Shown: positions 32,725-41,376, numbered from the stretch's first letter. The stretch: 64,000 bases of DNA from Novosphingobium cyanobacteriorum (GCF_029436685.1 NZ_JAROCY010000001.1:186001-250000); one strand, 5' to 3'. Numbers and translations are program-made. The notes: generated by a model not told the origin, from the letters alone.

Positions 32725-33312
32725 TCAGCCTTCGGTCAGCTTGCCAGCAAAGGCGATCTCTTCCACCGGCTTGCGCGGGCTGGGGAACTCGCGCTTCTGC
32801 ATGGCTTCGGGCAGGTCTTCCCGGTTGCCGATGCGGCCGATGGCGACGGCGGCTTCCACCTTGAACCGTTCACCCGCGCCCAGCACATCGGGCGCGCGGG
32901 CGTGGTCGTAGCCGGCCATGGCGTGGGTGTGCAGGCCCATGGCATGCGCCTGCAGCGCCAGGCTGGCCCAGGCCGCGCCGGCATCGAAGCTGGCCGTGGT
33001 GGCCGGGCTGGTTTCCCCGTTCATGGGCGAGACGAAGAGCCTGTCAGACAGCACGAAGACCAGCGCCCCGGCCTTGCTGGCCCAGGCGGCATTGGCGGGC
33101 ACCAGCAGGCCGAGCAGCGCATCCCAGTTGGCATCGCCCTGCAACGCCCACACGAACCGCCAGGGCTGGTAGTTGAAGGCAGACGGCGCCCAATGCGCGG
33201 CGTCGAACAGGGTCAGCAGCGTCTCTTCGTCCAGCACCGATCCGTCAAAGGCGCGGGGTGACCAGCGTTCGAGGAACTGGGGATGGACGGGGCGGGGGGT
33301 GCTGCGGGTCAT
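32725..33312 (-). CDS. Nitroreductase family FMN oxidoreductase
   Basis: A 195-residue member of the nitroreductase family, recognisable from RWSPRAFDG at the N-terminus, HWAPSAFNYQPWRFVWA and the later AIGRIGNREDLP segment. It should bind FMN and use NAD(P)H; the substrate is unknown. It reads away from the TetR gene beginning 112 bases upstream, which could be its regulator. Confidence 0.88.
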   Translation of the reverse strand: MTRSTPRPVHPQFLERWSPRAFDGSVLDEETLLTLFDAAHWAPSAFNYQPWRFVWALQGDANWDALLGLLVPANAAWASKAGALVFVLSDRLFVSPMNGETSPATTASFDAGAAWASLALQAHAMGLHTHAMAGYDHARAPDVLGAGERFKVEAAVAIGRIGNREDLPEAMQKREFPSPRKPVEEIAFAGKLTEG

Positions 33313-33423
33313 GCGGGGAGATCCTTTGGGAGGAGGTGGGGAAGACGGCCCGTAGATAGGGCGGGGCGGCGCGATGGCAACGGCCTCGTTGCCGCAGCCG
33401 CGCGCAGCGGGCATAGGGCGGGG

Positions 33424-34068
33424 ATGGAAGCTCTGACTGTCGATCGGGAACGGCGCGCGGAAGTGGGCCGGATGCGCCGGGCGCGGACGCGGGCGCGGAT
33501 CGTGGCGGCGGCGTTCGAGCTGTTTGGCGAGGAAGCCGGCCTGTTCACCCGGATCGAGGATGTGGCGCGGCGGGCGGGGATCACGCGCGCCACGTTCTAT
33601 GATCACTTTTCCGGCATGGCCGAACTGCGCGAGGCGGTGACGCACGAGGTGGTGCACGATTTCCTCTCTGCCGTGACGCGCACCGTGGCGCTGCTGGCCG
33701 ACCCGCGGGAGCGGGCGAGCGCGGCGGTGCGGTTCTACCTGCGCCGGGTGGGCGAGGTGCCGGGCTGGGGCTGGTCGCTGGTGAACCTGTCCGCCAACGG
33801 CGTGATCTTCGGCGCGGAGACGCACCGGCAGGCCGAGATCACCGTGGTGGAAGGGATCGACGCCGGGGTGCTGGACCTGACCGCGCCGGCGGTGGGCCGC
33901 GACGTGGTGCTGGGCACCACGCTCGCCGCGATCGCCACGATGCTGCGCGAGGGCACGGCCAAGGACTACCCCGAACAGATCGCCGCCGCCGTGCTGCGCG
34001 GACTGGGCGTTGCGGCGGGCGAGGCGGAGGCCATCGCGCGGCGGAAACTGCCTGCGCTGGCGGTGTAG
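33424..34068 (+). CDS. TetR/AcrR family transcriptional regulator
   Basis: A 214-residue protein with an N-terminal TetR helix-turn-helix (about 20-65: RIVAAAFELFGEEAGLFTRI, then RAGITRATFYDHFSGMAEL). The C-terminal ligand domain is not classifiable. ATG 33424 is chosen because the helix-turn-helix is complete and little precedes it. It is divergent from the nitroreductase gene. Confidence 0.88.
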   Translation: MEALTVDRERRAEVGRMRRARTRARIVAAAFELFGEEAGLFTRIEDVARRAGITRATFYDHFSGMAELREAVTHEVVHDFLSAVTRTVALLADPRERASAAVRFYLRRVGEVPGWGWSLVNLSANGVIFGAETHRQAEITVVEGIDAGVLDLTAPAVGRDVVLGTTLAAIATMLREGTAKDYPEQIAAAVLRGLGVAAGEAEAIARRKLPALAV

Positions 34069-34479
34069 ACCACGCAGGCGAGGTTGACACGGTTGACACT
34101 GTCCAATGGGGTGAATTGCGTGCGACCGCCGGCGGGGTGCGCAGGGCCCCGGCGGACGAATCGGGCGCGCAGGAGGTTGGAGCGATTTTTCAATCGCTTG
34201 AGCAGGAGTCTACCGATTTCAAGGAGCCGATCTGCCTGCATTATGCATGGATGAAGGCGTGTAGGAAAACGGAATCATAGATAACAGACGCGTCTGTTAT
34301 TGACCGGTAGGCTGCACGTATCTGTCGACAGTCTGGACGATGCGAGACCGTGGCCTTGGCACTGGCCGCACCGGTGATGCCAATGGGTGTGGGCACGCGC
34401 TGGATTCCCTCCTTCGCCGGAATGATGAAGCAGGGGGAATTTGTACGTCTTTTCCCGCCTACTTGCGGACATCGGCGTG
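34069..34479. other. 411-bp intergenic region with a perfect 20-bp palindrome
   Basis: No credible gene. The stretch is visibly less GC-rich than its surroundings. It contains the palindrome at 34281-34300 and a REP-like stretch at about 34400-34426 (CTGGATTCC..CGGAATGA type, with inverted GGATTCC/GGAATG arms). Confidence 0.5.
34281..34300. promoter_or_regulatory. Perfect 20-bp palindrome, operator-like
   Basis: ATAACAGACG is followed directly by its reverse complement CGTCTGTTAT. There is no T-run, so a terminator is unlikely. The form is that of a dimer binding site (TetR-type operators often look like this). It lies 212 bases after the TetR gene and 180 bases beyond the end of the converging small gene, so no target gene is obvious. 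Confidence 0.5.
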
Positions 34480-34848
34480 CTAGAGCAGCGAACAACCTAT
34501 CAGCGCCAGCATCCCGACCGCTGCGGCAATCCAGACCGTTGCCAACCCGTCTGCAACTTGGACCCAAAGTCGCGACTGCGACAGCAGGGGGCTGTCTTTC
34601 TCGATTACCTTCGGGTCAACGCCGGTTTGGCTTGTCAAAACCTCAGCAAAATGAGGCCATAGGTCGTCATTCCGCATGTCAGCAGGTAGCGCTTTGCACA
34701 GCGATACGAACACATCGCCAGCGGTTAGCCAACGCGCCGCGTCCGCCTTGTTGAGCGTCACCCCGAAGGTGCGTTCAACGTCGTCTATGGCGACTATCTC
34801 GTCACCGTCGCCGCCAAGGCCAACGCTTTTGGGAAGGGTCGCGCGCAT
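34480..34848 (-). CDS. Hypothetical small protein with C-terminal membrane helix
   Basis: A 122-residue protein, not recognised with certainty. The frame is open for 138 further codons upstream, but the extension looks non-coding and ATG 34848 is the first sensible start. Residues of about 15-85 are helical and acidic (IVAIDDVERTFGVTL, then DVFVSLCKALPADMRNDDLW); an acyl-carrier-like fold is possible, but no clear DSL serine is seen. A hydrophobic helix closes the protein (TVWIAAAVGMLALIGCSLL), giving a tail-anchored topology. No good ribosome-binding site is visible. Confidence 0.5.
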   Translation of the reverse strand: MRATLPKSVGLGGDGDEIVAIDDVERTFGVTLNKADAARWLTAGDVFVSLCKALPADMRNDDLWPHFAEVLTSQTGVDPKVIEKDSPLLSQSRLWVQVADGLATVWIAAAVGMLALIGCSLL

Positions 34849-35014
34849 AAGTCGATAATACTGCCATACCGCTTGGCTGCAATGTCCGCTCCCCACCACT
34901 TTCGGCCGTCGCGATTTAGCAGGGTGCAAACTCGCGAGATGTCTGCTTACGTCACTTGCACACAGTGCGCGGTGTCGCCAGAGTGCCCGACGATTTTCAG
35001 GGGGGGGGCGCTTG

Positions 35015-35323
35015 ATGTCTGGACCAAAAGTTGCGTCGCGCCGGGATGCGTTGTTAGCCCGACACAAGATGAGTGTATTCCTACTTTTTCTCACGGCAGT
35101 CATCGCAACGCAGGCGAAGACTCCTGGCCTGCAGGCGCTGTGCGTTGCAGTTGCCATCGGCTTGATGGCTTCGATGTATATGGAACGATGCCTCAACTGT
35201 GGTGGCGTTATTTGGCTCCGTCGAGGGCGTTTTTTCTTCAACAGGACTATTGGACCGTTCATTCCTCCCCAGCACTGCGGTCAGTGTGGCTCTCTGGACT
35301 TTGAAAGCCCACCTACCAAATGA
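35015..35323 (+). CDS. Hypothetical small membrane protein with zinc-ribbon-like cysteines
   Basis: A 102-residue protein with a basic N-terminus, two hydrophobic stretches (SVFLLFLTAVIATQA and ALCVAVAIGLMASMY) and then two CxxC pairs (RCLNCGG and HCGQCGS) about 30 residues apart, as in a zinc ribbon. ATG 35015 follows a run of nine G that could serve as the ribosome-binding site. The codon use is less GC-biased than in neighbouring operons, which may indicate acquisition. Confidence 0.55.
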   Translation: MSGPKVASRRDALLARHKMSVFLLFLTAVIATQAKTPGLQALCVAVAIGLMASMYMERCLNCGGVIWLRRGRFFFNRTIGPFIPPQHCGQCGSLDFESPPTK

Positions 35324-35663
35324 TGACAGCTTCCCACCCAAAGCCGGTCATTTAGCGAGACACGTAGCCCCCCTCCCGGAGACCTTGCCCAACGACCGCT
35401 TCACGGACTGCCGGGGAGGCCCGGCATCCTTCCCGTTCTTGGCCGGTTCAGGGTGAGCGGGGCCGGGTGGTGCGCGGCTAGGGCAATTCGGATGAACGGC
35501 TCCTCATGCCTGTTAGTCGCGGCATACGTACGGCCACGCCGCCTAGCATATTGGACAGGCCGGGGCGGTCCGCCGCCATGATAGCCTCCTTGCCAATAGA
35601 CTGCTGAATTCGTGCAGAAAAACACTGCGTGATCGAACGGGCAGCGTTGGCAGGAGAAGATGC
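35324..35663. other. 340-bp intergenic region, no gene supported
   Basis: No coding frame with homology was recognised. A REP-like stretch (GGTTCAGGGTGAGCGGGG at about 35445-35462) is the only recurring feature. The start of the next gene is preceded by AGGAGAAG. Confidence 0.5.
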
Positions 35664-36245
35664 ATGGCTGATACGATCAGGAGTTTCCGCCGCGAGGAAC
35701 TTTCTCCCAAGCTCCAGCAGGATTGGGACTTCGTCCATAAGCTGACGGGACAGGCCGGTTTCATCGAGAAAGGTGCGCACGCGCCTGAACTGCTCGACTT
35801 CACGATGATCGATTTCTACGAGAAGATTTTCTACGGCGGTCGCGTCGATGTAAAGCTGAAGCATCTCGCGCGGCTGCGCATGAGCCTTGGCCATGGCTGC
35901 CGCAGCTGCAACCTGGGCAATACCATCGGCGCCAAGGAAGTGGGCTACAGCGAAGAGCAGCTGAACGCCATCGAGGGCGACCGTTCGATCTTCAGCGAGG
36001 CCGAGATCGCGGTGCTGGAACTGGCGGACCAGTTCCTGATGACCAATATCCAGGGGCATCTGGAGCCAGAGCTTTATGCCAGGCTGCACGAGCACTTTGA
36101 CGATGCGCAGATCCTCGAGCTGGGCACGGTGATGAGCTATCTTGGCGGCCTGGCCAAGATGCTGTTCGTGTTCGACATGGCCGAGAAGGAGGATACGTGC
36201 CCCTTCCTGCCCGCCAACCGCACGTTGGCTGAAGCCGCCGGATAG
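35664..36245 (+). CDS. Carboxymuconolactone decarboxylase (AhpD-like) family protein
   Basis: A 193-residue all-helical protein of the CMD superfamily. The family segment is seen in LKHLARLRMSLGHGCRSCNLGN, with the redox CxxC pair (CRSC). The AhpD active site has a histidine four residues after the second cysteine; here that place is asparagine, so peroxidase-partner activity is doubtful. Such proteins act in antioxidant reactions or decarboxylation. The gene stands alone. Confidence 0.78.
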   Translation: MADTIRSFRREELSPKLQQDWDFVHKLTGQAGFIEKGAHAPELLDFTMIDFYEKIFYGGRVDVKLKHLARLRMSLGHGCRSCNLGNTIGAKEVGYSEEQLNAIEGDRSIFSEAEIAVLELADQFLMTNIQGHLEPELYARLHEHFDDAQILELGTVMSYLGGLAKMLFVFDMAEKEDTCPFLPANRTLAEAAG

Positions 36246-36334
36246 GCCAGCCGGCAGGTTCGGGGACCGGGGCTTCATGGGTGGCAATGGCCGCAACAGC
36301 ACTTTTGTAACCGCGTCGCGCTATAGGCTGCAGC

Positions 36335-36727
36335 ATGAGGGACTACTTCATCTGGAGCGGGGTGGCGCTGTGCCTGTTTTCGCTGTGGGCGATCGGGCGG
36401 CATGACTGGTTGCGGCTGACACGGCCATCACGGCGGGCGTCGGCAAAGGTGGTCGGCTATCGCTCGTCACGCGAGGATGGGCGCGTAACCTATGCGCCGG
36501 TGCTGCGTTTCGTGTTCGAGGGGCAGGAGCACGAGGTGGTGGATGCCGTGTATTCCGCACGCCGCACGCCGGCCGAGGGCACGCAGATGGACGTGCGCTG
36601 GCCAGAGGGGCGGCCCGATCTGGCGCGGCCGCCGCGATTGATGATGTGGGGCGCGGTCTATGCGCTGCTGATCGGGATGGCCGGGTTGCTGACCGGCCTG
36701 GGCCTGGGGTGGATTGCTGACAGGTAG
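36335..36727 (+). CDS. DUF3592 membrane protein
   Basis: A 130-residue protein with one helix at each end (YFIWSGVALCLFSLWAIG and WGAVYALLIGMAGLLTGLGL) around a soluble middle (RRASAKVVGYRSSREDGRVTYAPVLRFVF, VVDAVYSARRTP), the pattern of DUF3592. Function unknown. A GC-rich REP-like hairpin (CCTCCCGC/GCGGGACGGG, about 36763-36783) follows it. Confidence 0.75.
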   Translation: MRDYFIWSGVALCLFSLWAIGRHDWLRLTRPSRRASAKVVGYRSSREDGRVTYAPVLRFVFEGQEHEVVDAVYSARRTPAEGTQMDVRWPEGRPDLARPPRLMMWGAVYALLIGMAGLLTGLGLGWIADR

Positions 36728-36799
36728 CTGCGGTTGGCAATTTGGAAGGGCCCACCCCCGACCCCTCCCGCAGGCGGGACGGGAGAATTCAGGTGCGCC

Positions 36800-37459
36800 T
36801 TACCGCTTCCAGGTGCGCACGAGGTGGATGAAGCTTTCCACGGCGATGTCTTCAATCTGCTTCATGCGGGGTTCGAAGGGTTTGCCGTGGCCGGCGAACA
36901 TGGTGGTGCCTTCCATGCTGGCCGAGATGAACAGGGCGACGGTTTCGCAGTCTTCATGCCGCAGGTCCGGCCGCATTTCCTCCACGATCGAGAGGAGGGG
37001 CGCGCGGGCGCGGACATAGAGTTCCTGCATGCGCTCGAAGACGAAGGGATCGTGGTTGGACAGTGCCCAGATCTCGGGAAAGAAGTGCGTGGTCTTCTTG
37101 GTGCGGATATCGTCAAGGATGAGCAGGCAGACGCGGCGCAGGCGGTCTTCGGGAGCGGCGCCGGGCATCTGGGCGATGGCGAGGAATTCGACTTCGTAGG
37201 AGCGGATCACCGCATCGAACAGTTCACGCATCAGGTCTTCGCGGCTGCGGAAGTGATAGGTGAGGTTGCCGAACTTCATGCCGCATTCCTTGGCGACTCG
37301 GCGCATCGACAGAGCCGGGTAGCCTTCCTCGATCAGGATGGAGAGCGCGGTGCGCAGGATCGCCTCACGCGTTTCATGCCCCTTGGCATAGCCGCCTTCA
37401 CGTTCCGGCAGGACGAGGTCAGTTTCCAGCGTGGGGATTGCAATGTCTTGATTTGGCAA
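36800..37459 (-). CDS. TetR family regulator, divergent from the amine dehydrogenase operon
   Basis: A 219-residue regulator. The TTG at 37459 is chosen because GGAG lies seven bases upstream. The TetR helix-turn-helix spans about residues 28-75 (REAILRTALSILIEEGYPAL, then GMKFGNLTYHFRSREDLM). It is transcribed away from the amine dehydrogenase genes across 144 bases holding two dyads (37506-37517 and 37525-37534), so it is the likely local regulator of that operon. Confidence 0.85.
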   Translation of the reverse strand: MPNQDIAIPTLETDLVLPEREGGYAKGHETREAILRTALSILIEEGYPALSMRRVAKECGMKFGNLTYHFRSREDLMRELFDAVIRSYEVEFLAIAQMPGAAPEDRLRRVCLLILDDIRTKKTTHFFPEIWALSNHDPFVFERMQELYVRARAPLLSIVEEMRPDLRHEDCETVALFISASMEGTTMFAGHGKPFEPRMKQIEDIAVESFIHLVRTWKR

Positions 37460-37505
37460 GGTTTTGCTCCGGTCGTGGTGGCACAATAGAACAGGTTGCA
37501 ATCTA

Positions 37506-37534
37506 TGTCATCCGACAAATTTAGGTCAATTGAC
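37506..37534. promoter_or_regulatory. Paired dyads between the TetR gene and the amine dehydrogenase operon
   Basis: TGTC-N4-GACA at 37506-37517 and the perfect palindrome GTCAATTGAC at 37525-37534 share TGTC/GACA-like arms. They lie between two divergent genes and could be the TetR operator. No confident -35/-10 pair was assigned. Confidence 0.4.
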
Positions 37535-37603
37535 AGGTTTACCCCTGCTGCGTCATTCTGCTGAAACAAGGCGGGGGGTGACCGCCTGGAAGGGGATAGA
37601 CAG

Positions 37604-38779
37604 ATGCGATCCTTCGCGCTTGCAGCAGGAATGGCCTGCGCAGCATTGTGCAGCACGACCGCACTGGCCGCGGGAACGCCGTTTCCGCAGCCGCTGGCCG
37701 AAGAGGCCCTGCCGAGCGTGGCGAAGCTGCCGGCGCAGTGGCCGGCGAGCTGGGTTATGCTGCATGACTTCCGTTTCATGTCGATCGTGGACGGGCGGAT
37801 CGCGGTGGTGGACACGGCCGACCCGGTGAAGCCGCTGAAGGGCCTGATCCGCGCATCGCAGTTTGCCAACATGCTGAGCAGCCGCGAGCGTGGCGAGATC
37901 TATACCGCCGAGACGTTCTATCCCCGGCTGACGCGGGGCGAGCGGACCGATGCGATCACCATCTGGGACATGGCCACGCTGGAGCCCAAGGGCGAGATCG
38001 TGCTGCCCGGTGGCAAGCGCCAGCAATCGGTGACCTATCCGCACCTGTTCCAGTTCACCAACGGCGGGCAATGGGCGCTGATCGCCAACTTCACCCCGGC
38101 GCAGTCGGTGACGGTGGTGGACCTCGTGAACCGCAAGGTGCTGAACGAGATCGACCTGCCGGGCTGTGCGCAGATCTATCCCACCGGCGAGCGCGGCTTT
38201 ACCAGCCTGTGCGCCGATGGATCGCTGTTCAGCGTGACGCTGGACGCCAATGGCGCGGCGGCTTCGAGCAAGTCGGTTGCCAAGGTGCAGGACATCGACA
38301 AGCAGGCGCTGTTCGGCACGCCGGCGATGGTGGGCAAGACGGCTTGGTTCGTCAGCTTCCACGGGATGATCCAGGGCATCGACCTTTCCGGCACGGTGGC
38401 GAAGCCGCTGCCGGGCATGTTCAGCGTGGGCACGGCCGAGGGCGGGCAGCCGGAATGGCGGCCGGGCGGCTGGCAGGTGATCAACGCCGATGCGGCGGGC
38501 AAGCTTTATGTGCTGATGAGCCCATACGGCAAGGAAGGCAGCCACAAGGATGGCGGCAGCGAAGTGTGGGTGGTGGACCCGGTGAAGAAGGTCCGCACCA
38601 TGCGCATCGCGCTGCAGGGGCAGACCGTGGCGATCGGCCTGACCCGCGAGGACAAGCCGATGCTGATCGCGGCGCGGGCGGATGCGGTGGTCGACGTCTA
38701 TGACGCGACGACGGGCACCTTTGTGCGCACGCTGGGCGCGACGGCGGCGGCGAACCCGATCCTGGTGCAGAACCCCTGA
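37604..38779 (+). CDS. mauB: TTQ-dependent amine dehydrogenase large (beta-propeller) subunit
   Basis: A 391-residue periplasmic protein with a Sec signal peptide (SFALAAGMACAALCSTTALA). The mature part is a repeated beta-propeller typical of methylamine/aromatic-amine dehydrogenase heavy chains, with WVMLHDFRFMSIVDGRIAVVD, the WDMATLEPKGEIVLPGG blade and GSEVWVVDPVKKVRTMRIAL near the end. GGAAGGGG precedes the ATG. It is the first gene of the B-E-D-A order used by mau and aau clusters. The substrate amine cannot be read from sequence. Confidence 0.9.
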   Translation: MRSFALAAGMACAALCSTTALAAGTPFPQPLAEEALPSVAKLPAQWPASWVMLHDFRFMSIVDGRIAVVDTADPVKPLKGLIRASQFANMLSSRERGEIYTAETFYPRLTRGERTDAITIWDMATLEPKGEIVLPGGKRQQSVTYPHLFQFTNGGQWALIANFTPAQSVTVVDLVNRKVLNEIDLPGCAQIYPTGERGFTSLCADGSLFSVTLDANGAAASSKSVAKVQDIDKQALFGTPAMVGKTAWFVSFHGMIQGIDLSGTVAKPLPGMFSVGTAEGGQPEWRPGGWQVINADAAGKLYVLMSPYGKEGSHKDGGSEVWVVDPVKKVRTMRIALQGQTVAIGLTREDKPMLIAARADAVVDVYDATTGTFVRTLGATAAANPILVQNP

Positions 38780-39267
38780 TGGCCGCACTGACGATCTTTT
38801 GCGCGATGCTGCTGGCGGGATCGGCGCTGCACAAGGCCATGGCGCGCGAGCGGCTGGCGGCAGCGGCGTCCAGGCTGGTCGGTGCGAGCCCTGCGCTGGG
38901 GCCGGTGCTGCTGGTGCTGGCAGGCGCGGTGGAGCTGATCGCCGCCGTATGCCTGCTGATCGAACCCCTTCGGGTTGCAGGAGGGATCGCCGCGACGGTG
39001 CTCTGGGCGGGCTATACGCTCATGCTGGTGCGCCGCCGCGGCGAAACGCTGGATTGCGGATGCGACCTGAACGCGCGGGCCAAGCCGGTGACGGCCGTGC
39101 TGGCGGCGCGACCGGCGGTGCTTTCGGCACTGGCGGCGTTTGTTTCCACCCTGCCGGCAGCGCCGGTGACGCTTGATGCGCCGTTCGCCGCTGCCGGCCT
39201 TTTGGCGCTTTACCTGGGGGCCAGCGAGCTGCTGGCGATACCCCGCCCTGCCTGGAGGACCGTGTAA
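38779..39267 (+). CDS. mauE: MauE-family membrane protein
   Basis: A 162-residue inner-membrane protein with about four helices, of the MauE/DoxX-like family needed for folding of the small subunit. A CGC pair is present in ETLDCGCDLNARAKP, a signature seen in MauE-type proteins and consistent with a thiol-transfer role. The gene is coupled to both neighbours by single-base stop/start overlaps. Confidence 0.85.
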   Translation: MAALTIFCAMLLAGSALHKAMARERLAAAASRLVGASPALGPVLLVLAGAVELIAAVCLLIEPLRVAGGIAATVLWAGYTLMLVRRRGETLDCGCDLNARAKPVTAVLAARPAVLSALAAFVSTLPAAPVTLDAPFAAAGLLALYLGASELLAIPRPAWRTV

Positions 39268-39857
39268 TGTTGACCAGCCAGATCCTATTGTGGGCGGCGG
39301 TGATCGTGCAGGCGTTGCTGATCGCGGCGCTGGCCCGGCAGGTGGGCATCCTGCACGAGCGCATCGCCCCTGCGGGCGCGCTGACGCTGCACCAGAACGT
39401 GGCGCTGGGCGAAAAGGCGACGCCGATGACGCTGGCCGACATGGACGGCGCGCCGGTGCCGATCGGAGGCAAGCGGGACGGGCGCAGCCAGTTGCTGTTC
39501 TTTGCCTCTCCAGATTGCCCGATGTGCAAGAGCCTGCTGCCCGTGGTGCGCAGCGCGGCGAAGGCCGAGGCCGCATGGCTGGACGTGGTGGTGGCCGGGG
39601 ACGGCGGCAAGCCGGGCTATCGCGCCATGGTGAAGGAACACGGGCTCGACAGCCTGCCGGTGGTGCTGAGCGAGGCGCTGGGGCGCGCGTTCGGCGTGGC
39701 CAAGCTGCCCTATGCCGTGCTGCTGGACGAGGAGGGGCGGGTTGCTTCGCTGGGCCTCGTGAACAGCCGCGAACATCTTGAAAGCCTGTTCGAGGCGAAG
39801 GAGCGGGGCGTGGCCTCGATCCAGGAATTCCTTGCCCGCCGCCAGAAGGAGGCCTGA
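39267..39857 (+). CDS. mauD: MauD-type thioredoxin-like protein
   Basis: A 196-residue membrane-anchored thioredoxin-fold protein. One N-terminal helix (LLWAAVIVQALLIAALARQ) is followed by the thioredoxin domain with active site FFASPDCPMCKSLLP. MauD proteins form or reshuffle the six disulfides of the small subunit. It is coupled to the mauE gene and precedes the mauA gene by three bases. Confidence 0.9.
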   Translation: MLTSQILLWAAVIVQALLIAALARQVGILHERIAPAGALTLHQNVALGEKATPMTLADMDGAPVPIGGKRDGRSQLLFFASPDCPMCKSLLPVVRSAAKAEAAWLDVVVAGDGGKPGYRAMVKEHGLDSLPVVLSEALGRAFGVAKLPYAVLLDEEGRVASLGLVNSREHLESLFEAKERGVASIQEFLARRQKEA

Positions 39858-39860
39858 GAC

Positions 39861-40433
39861 ATGCGGTTCGACAAGCTGACGGAAAAGTTTGCCCGCGGCG
39901 TGGCGCGGGGCACCAGCCGCCGGTCCTTGCTGGCGCTGCTGGGCGCGGGCATGACCGGGGCGGCGGCCTTTCCGGTGCTGCCGGTGGCCCGCGCCGCCAG
40001 CGGCGGTGGGGAAGGCGGCCACGGGGCGCACCCCGGCGGGGCGGCACGCCCGCCGATGACCAGCGGGCTTGAGCAGGACCCGGGCGACCAGTCGAGCTGC
40101 GATTACTGGCGCTATTGCGCGATCGACGGGTTCCTGTGTTCGTGCTGCGGCGGATCGGTGAACACCTGCCCGCCCGGCACGGAAATGAGCCCGATCACGT
40201 GGATCGGCACCTGCACCAACCCGGCAGACGGGCGCGCATACGTGATCAGCTACAACGACTGCTGCGGCACGAGTTCGTGCGGGCAGTGCCTGTGCAACCG
40301 CAACGAGGGCGATCGCCCGCAGGTGCGGCCGCAATCGAACAACGACTACAACTGGTGCCTGGGTTCGCAAAGCAGTGTCTACAACTGTTCGGTGGCGGCG
40401 GTGATCGGCGTGGCGCTGGAGCAGCCGAAGTGA
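39861..40433 (+). CDS. mauA: TTQ-bearing amine dehydrogenase small subunit precursor
   Basis: A 190-residue precursor. The long leader has a Tat motif (GTSRRSLLALLGAG, RR at 20-21). The mature part is very rich in cysteine (CDYWRYCAIDGFLCSCCGG, CNRNEGD and others), as expected for six disulfides. The two tryptophans that are cross-linked to tryptophan tryptophylquinone correspond to W114 (SPITWIGTC) and W165 (NDYNWCLGS) by comparison with the Paracoccus enzyme. This is the catalytic subunit that oxidises a primary amine to an aldehyde. Confidence 0.93.
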   Translation: MRFDKLTEKFARGVARGTSRRSLLALLGAGMTGAAAFPVLPVARAASGGGEGGHGAHPGGAARPPMTSGLEQDPGDQSSCDYWRYCAIDGFLCSCCGGSVNTCPPGTEMSPITWIGTCTNPADGRAYVISYNDCCGTSSCGQCLCNRNEGDRPQVRPQSNNDYNWCLGSQSSVYNCSVAAVIGVALEQPK

Positions 40434-40894
40434 GGGCTTTTGCCATCCTGCCGGTGGCCGCGATGGCGCTGGGCGTGGCGGTGCTGCCGGTGCGCGGGGC
40501 GCCGGACGGAGCGACGCTGTTTGCGCGGTGCGCGGCGTGCCACACCAAGACCGGTGCGGGCGTGCCGGGGGTCTATCCGCCACTGAACGCCGATTTCCGC
40601 GCGCTGGCGACCAAGGATGCCGGGCGGCGCTATATCGTGCTGGCGGTGACGCGCGGGGTGATGGGGCCGCTGACGGTGGAGGGCAAGCCCTATGCCGGGG
40701 TGATGCCATCGCACGGCACGATCGACGATGCAGGCATCGCGGCGGTGCTGAACCACGTGGGCACGCAGGCGAGCAAGACCGGGCCGGCGTTCAAGGCCTT
40801 CAGCGAAGCCGAAGTGGGCAGGCTGCGGGCGAGCGGCGCGAGCCTTTCCCCCGCCGAGGTTGGCAAGCTTCATGCCGGGGCGGGCGGGAAATGA
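40430..40894 (+). CDS. Monoheme c-type cytochrome of the amine dehydrogenase operon, first
   Basis: A 154-residue exported cytochrome. The GTG start overlaps the mauA stop. The signal peptide (AILPVAAMALGVAVLPVRG) is followed by one haem site RCAACH and a likely axial Met in YAGVMPSHG. It belongs to the class I cytochrome c fold and is a probable electron acceptor of the dehydrogenase; no azurin or amicyanin gene is present nearby. Confidence 0.88.
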   Translation: MRAFAILPVAAMALGVAVLPVRGAPDGATLFARCAACHTKTGAGVPGVYPPLNADFRALATKDAGRRYIVLAVTRGVMGPLTVEGKPYAGVMPSHGTIDDAGIAAVLNHVGTQASKTGPAFKAFSEAEVGRLRASGASLSPAEVGKLHAGAGGK

Positions 40895-41343
40895 ACGCCG
40901 GCCTGCTGCTTCTTCCGCTGGGCCTGGCGCTGATCGCCGTGGGCGCAAGGGCGGGCGAGCAGGCCATTCCGGGGGTTTATGACGCGTATCAGGCGCGCAC
41001 CGACTACCAGTTGAAATGCCAGGGCTGCCACCGGCCCGACGGCAGCGGCGACGACCGGTCGAACCCCCCGATGAAGCATATCGTGGCGCGGTTCCTTTCG
41101 GTGGACGGCGGGCGCGAGTTCATCGGCCGGGTGCCGGGGGTGGCGACGGTGGACCTCGATGACCGGAGGCTGGCCAACCTGGTCAACTGGACGCTGTACA
41201 AGTTCGACCCGCAGCACATGCCCCGCAATTTCCGCCCCTATACGGCGGAGGAACTGGGCAGGCTGCGGCAACACCCCCTGCGGCTGGAGCGCGCCGCAAC
41301 GAGAGCGCGCCTGGTAGCAGGGTTTTCAGACAAGCAGGACTGA
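40891..41343 (+). CDS. Monoheme c-type cytochrome of the amine dehydrogenase operon, second
   Basis: A 150-residue exported protein with a signal peptide and one haem site (KCQGCH). The rest (NPPMKHIVARFLSVDGGREF, HMPRNFRPYTAEELGRLR) differs from the first cytochrome and resembles the extra c-type protein often found after the small-subunit gene of aromatic amine dehydrogenase clusters. It could be an electron carrier or take part in cofactor biogenesis. ATGA overlap with the first cytochrome. Confidence 0.85.
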   Translation: MNAGLLLLPLGLALIAVGARAGEQAIPGVYDAYQARTDYQLKCQGCHRPDGSGDDRSNPPMKHIVARFLSVDGGREFIGRVPGVATVDLDDRRLANLVNWTLYKFDPQHMPRNFRPYTAEELGRLRQHPLRLERAATRARLVAGFSDKQD

Positions 41344-41376
41344 ACACAACAAACGCATCGGATCGGAGGGAAGTCC

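Noticed and set aside
30823..33261. 812-codon plus-strand frame over the racemase, deacylase and nitroreductase genes
   Set aside because: The minus-strand genes have intact active-site motifs, signal peptides and ribosome-binding sites; the plus frame is a shadow.
34281..34300. Palindrome as a terminator
   Set aside because: It has no loop to speak of and no T-run on either side; an operator-like site is a better description.
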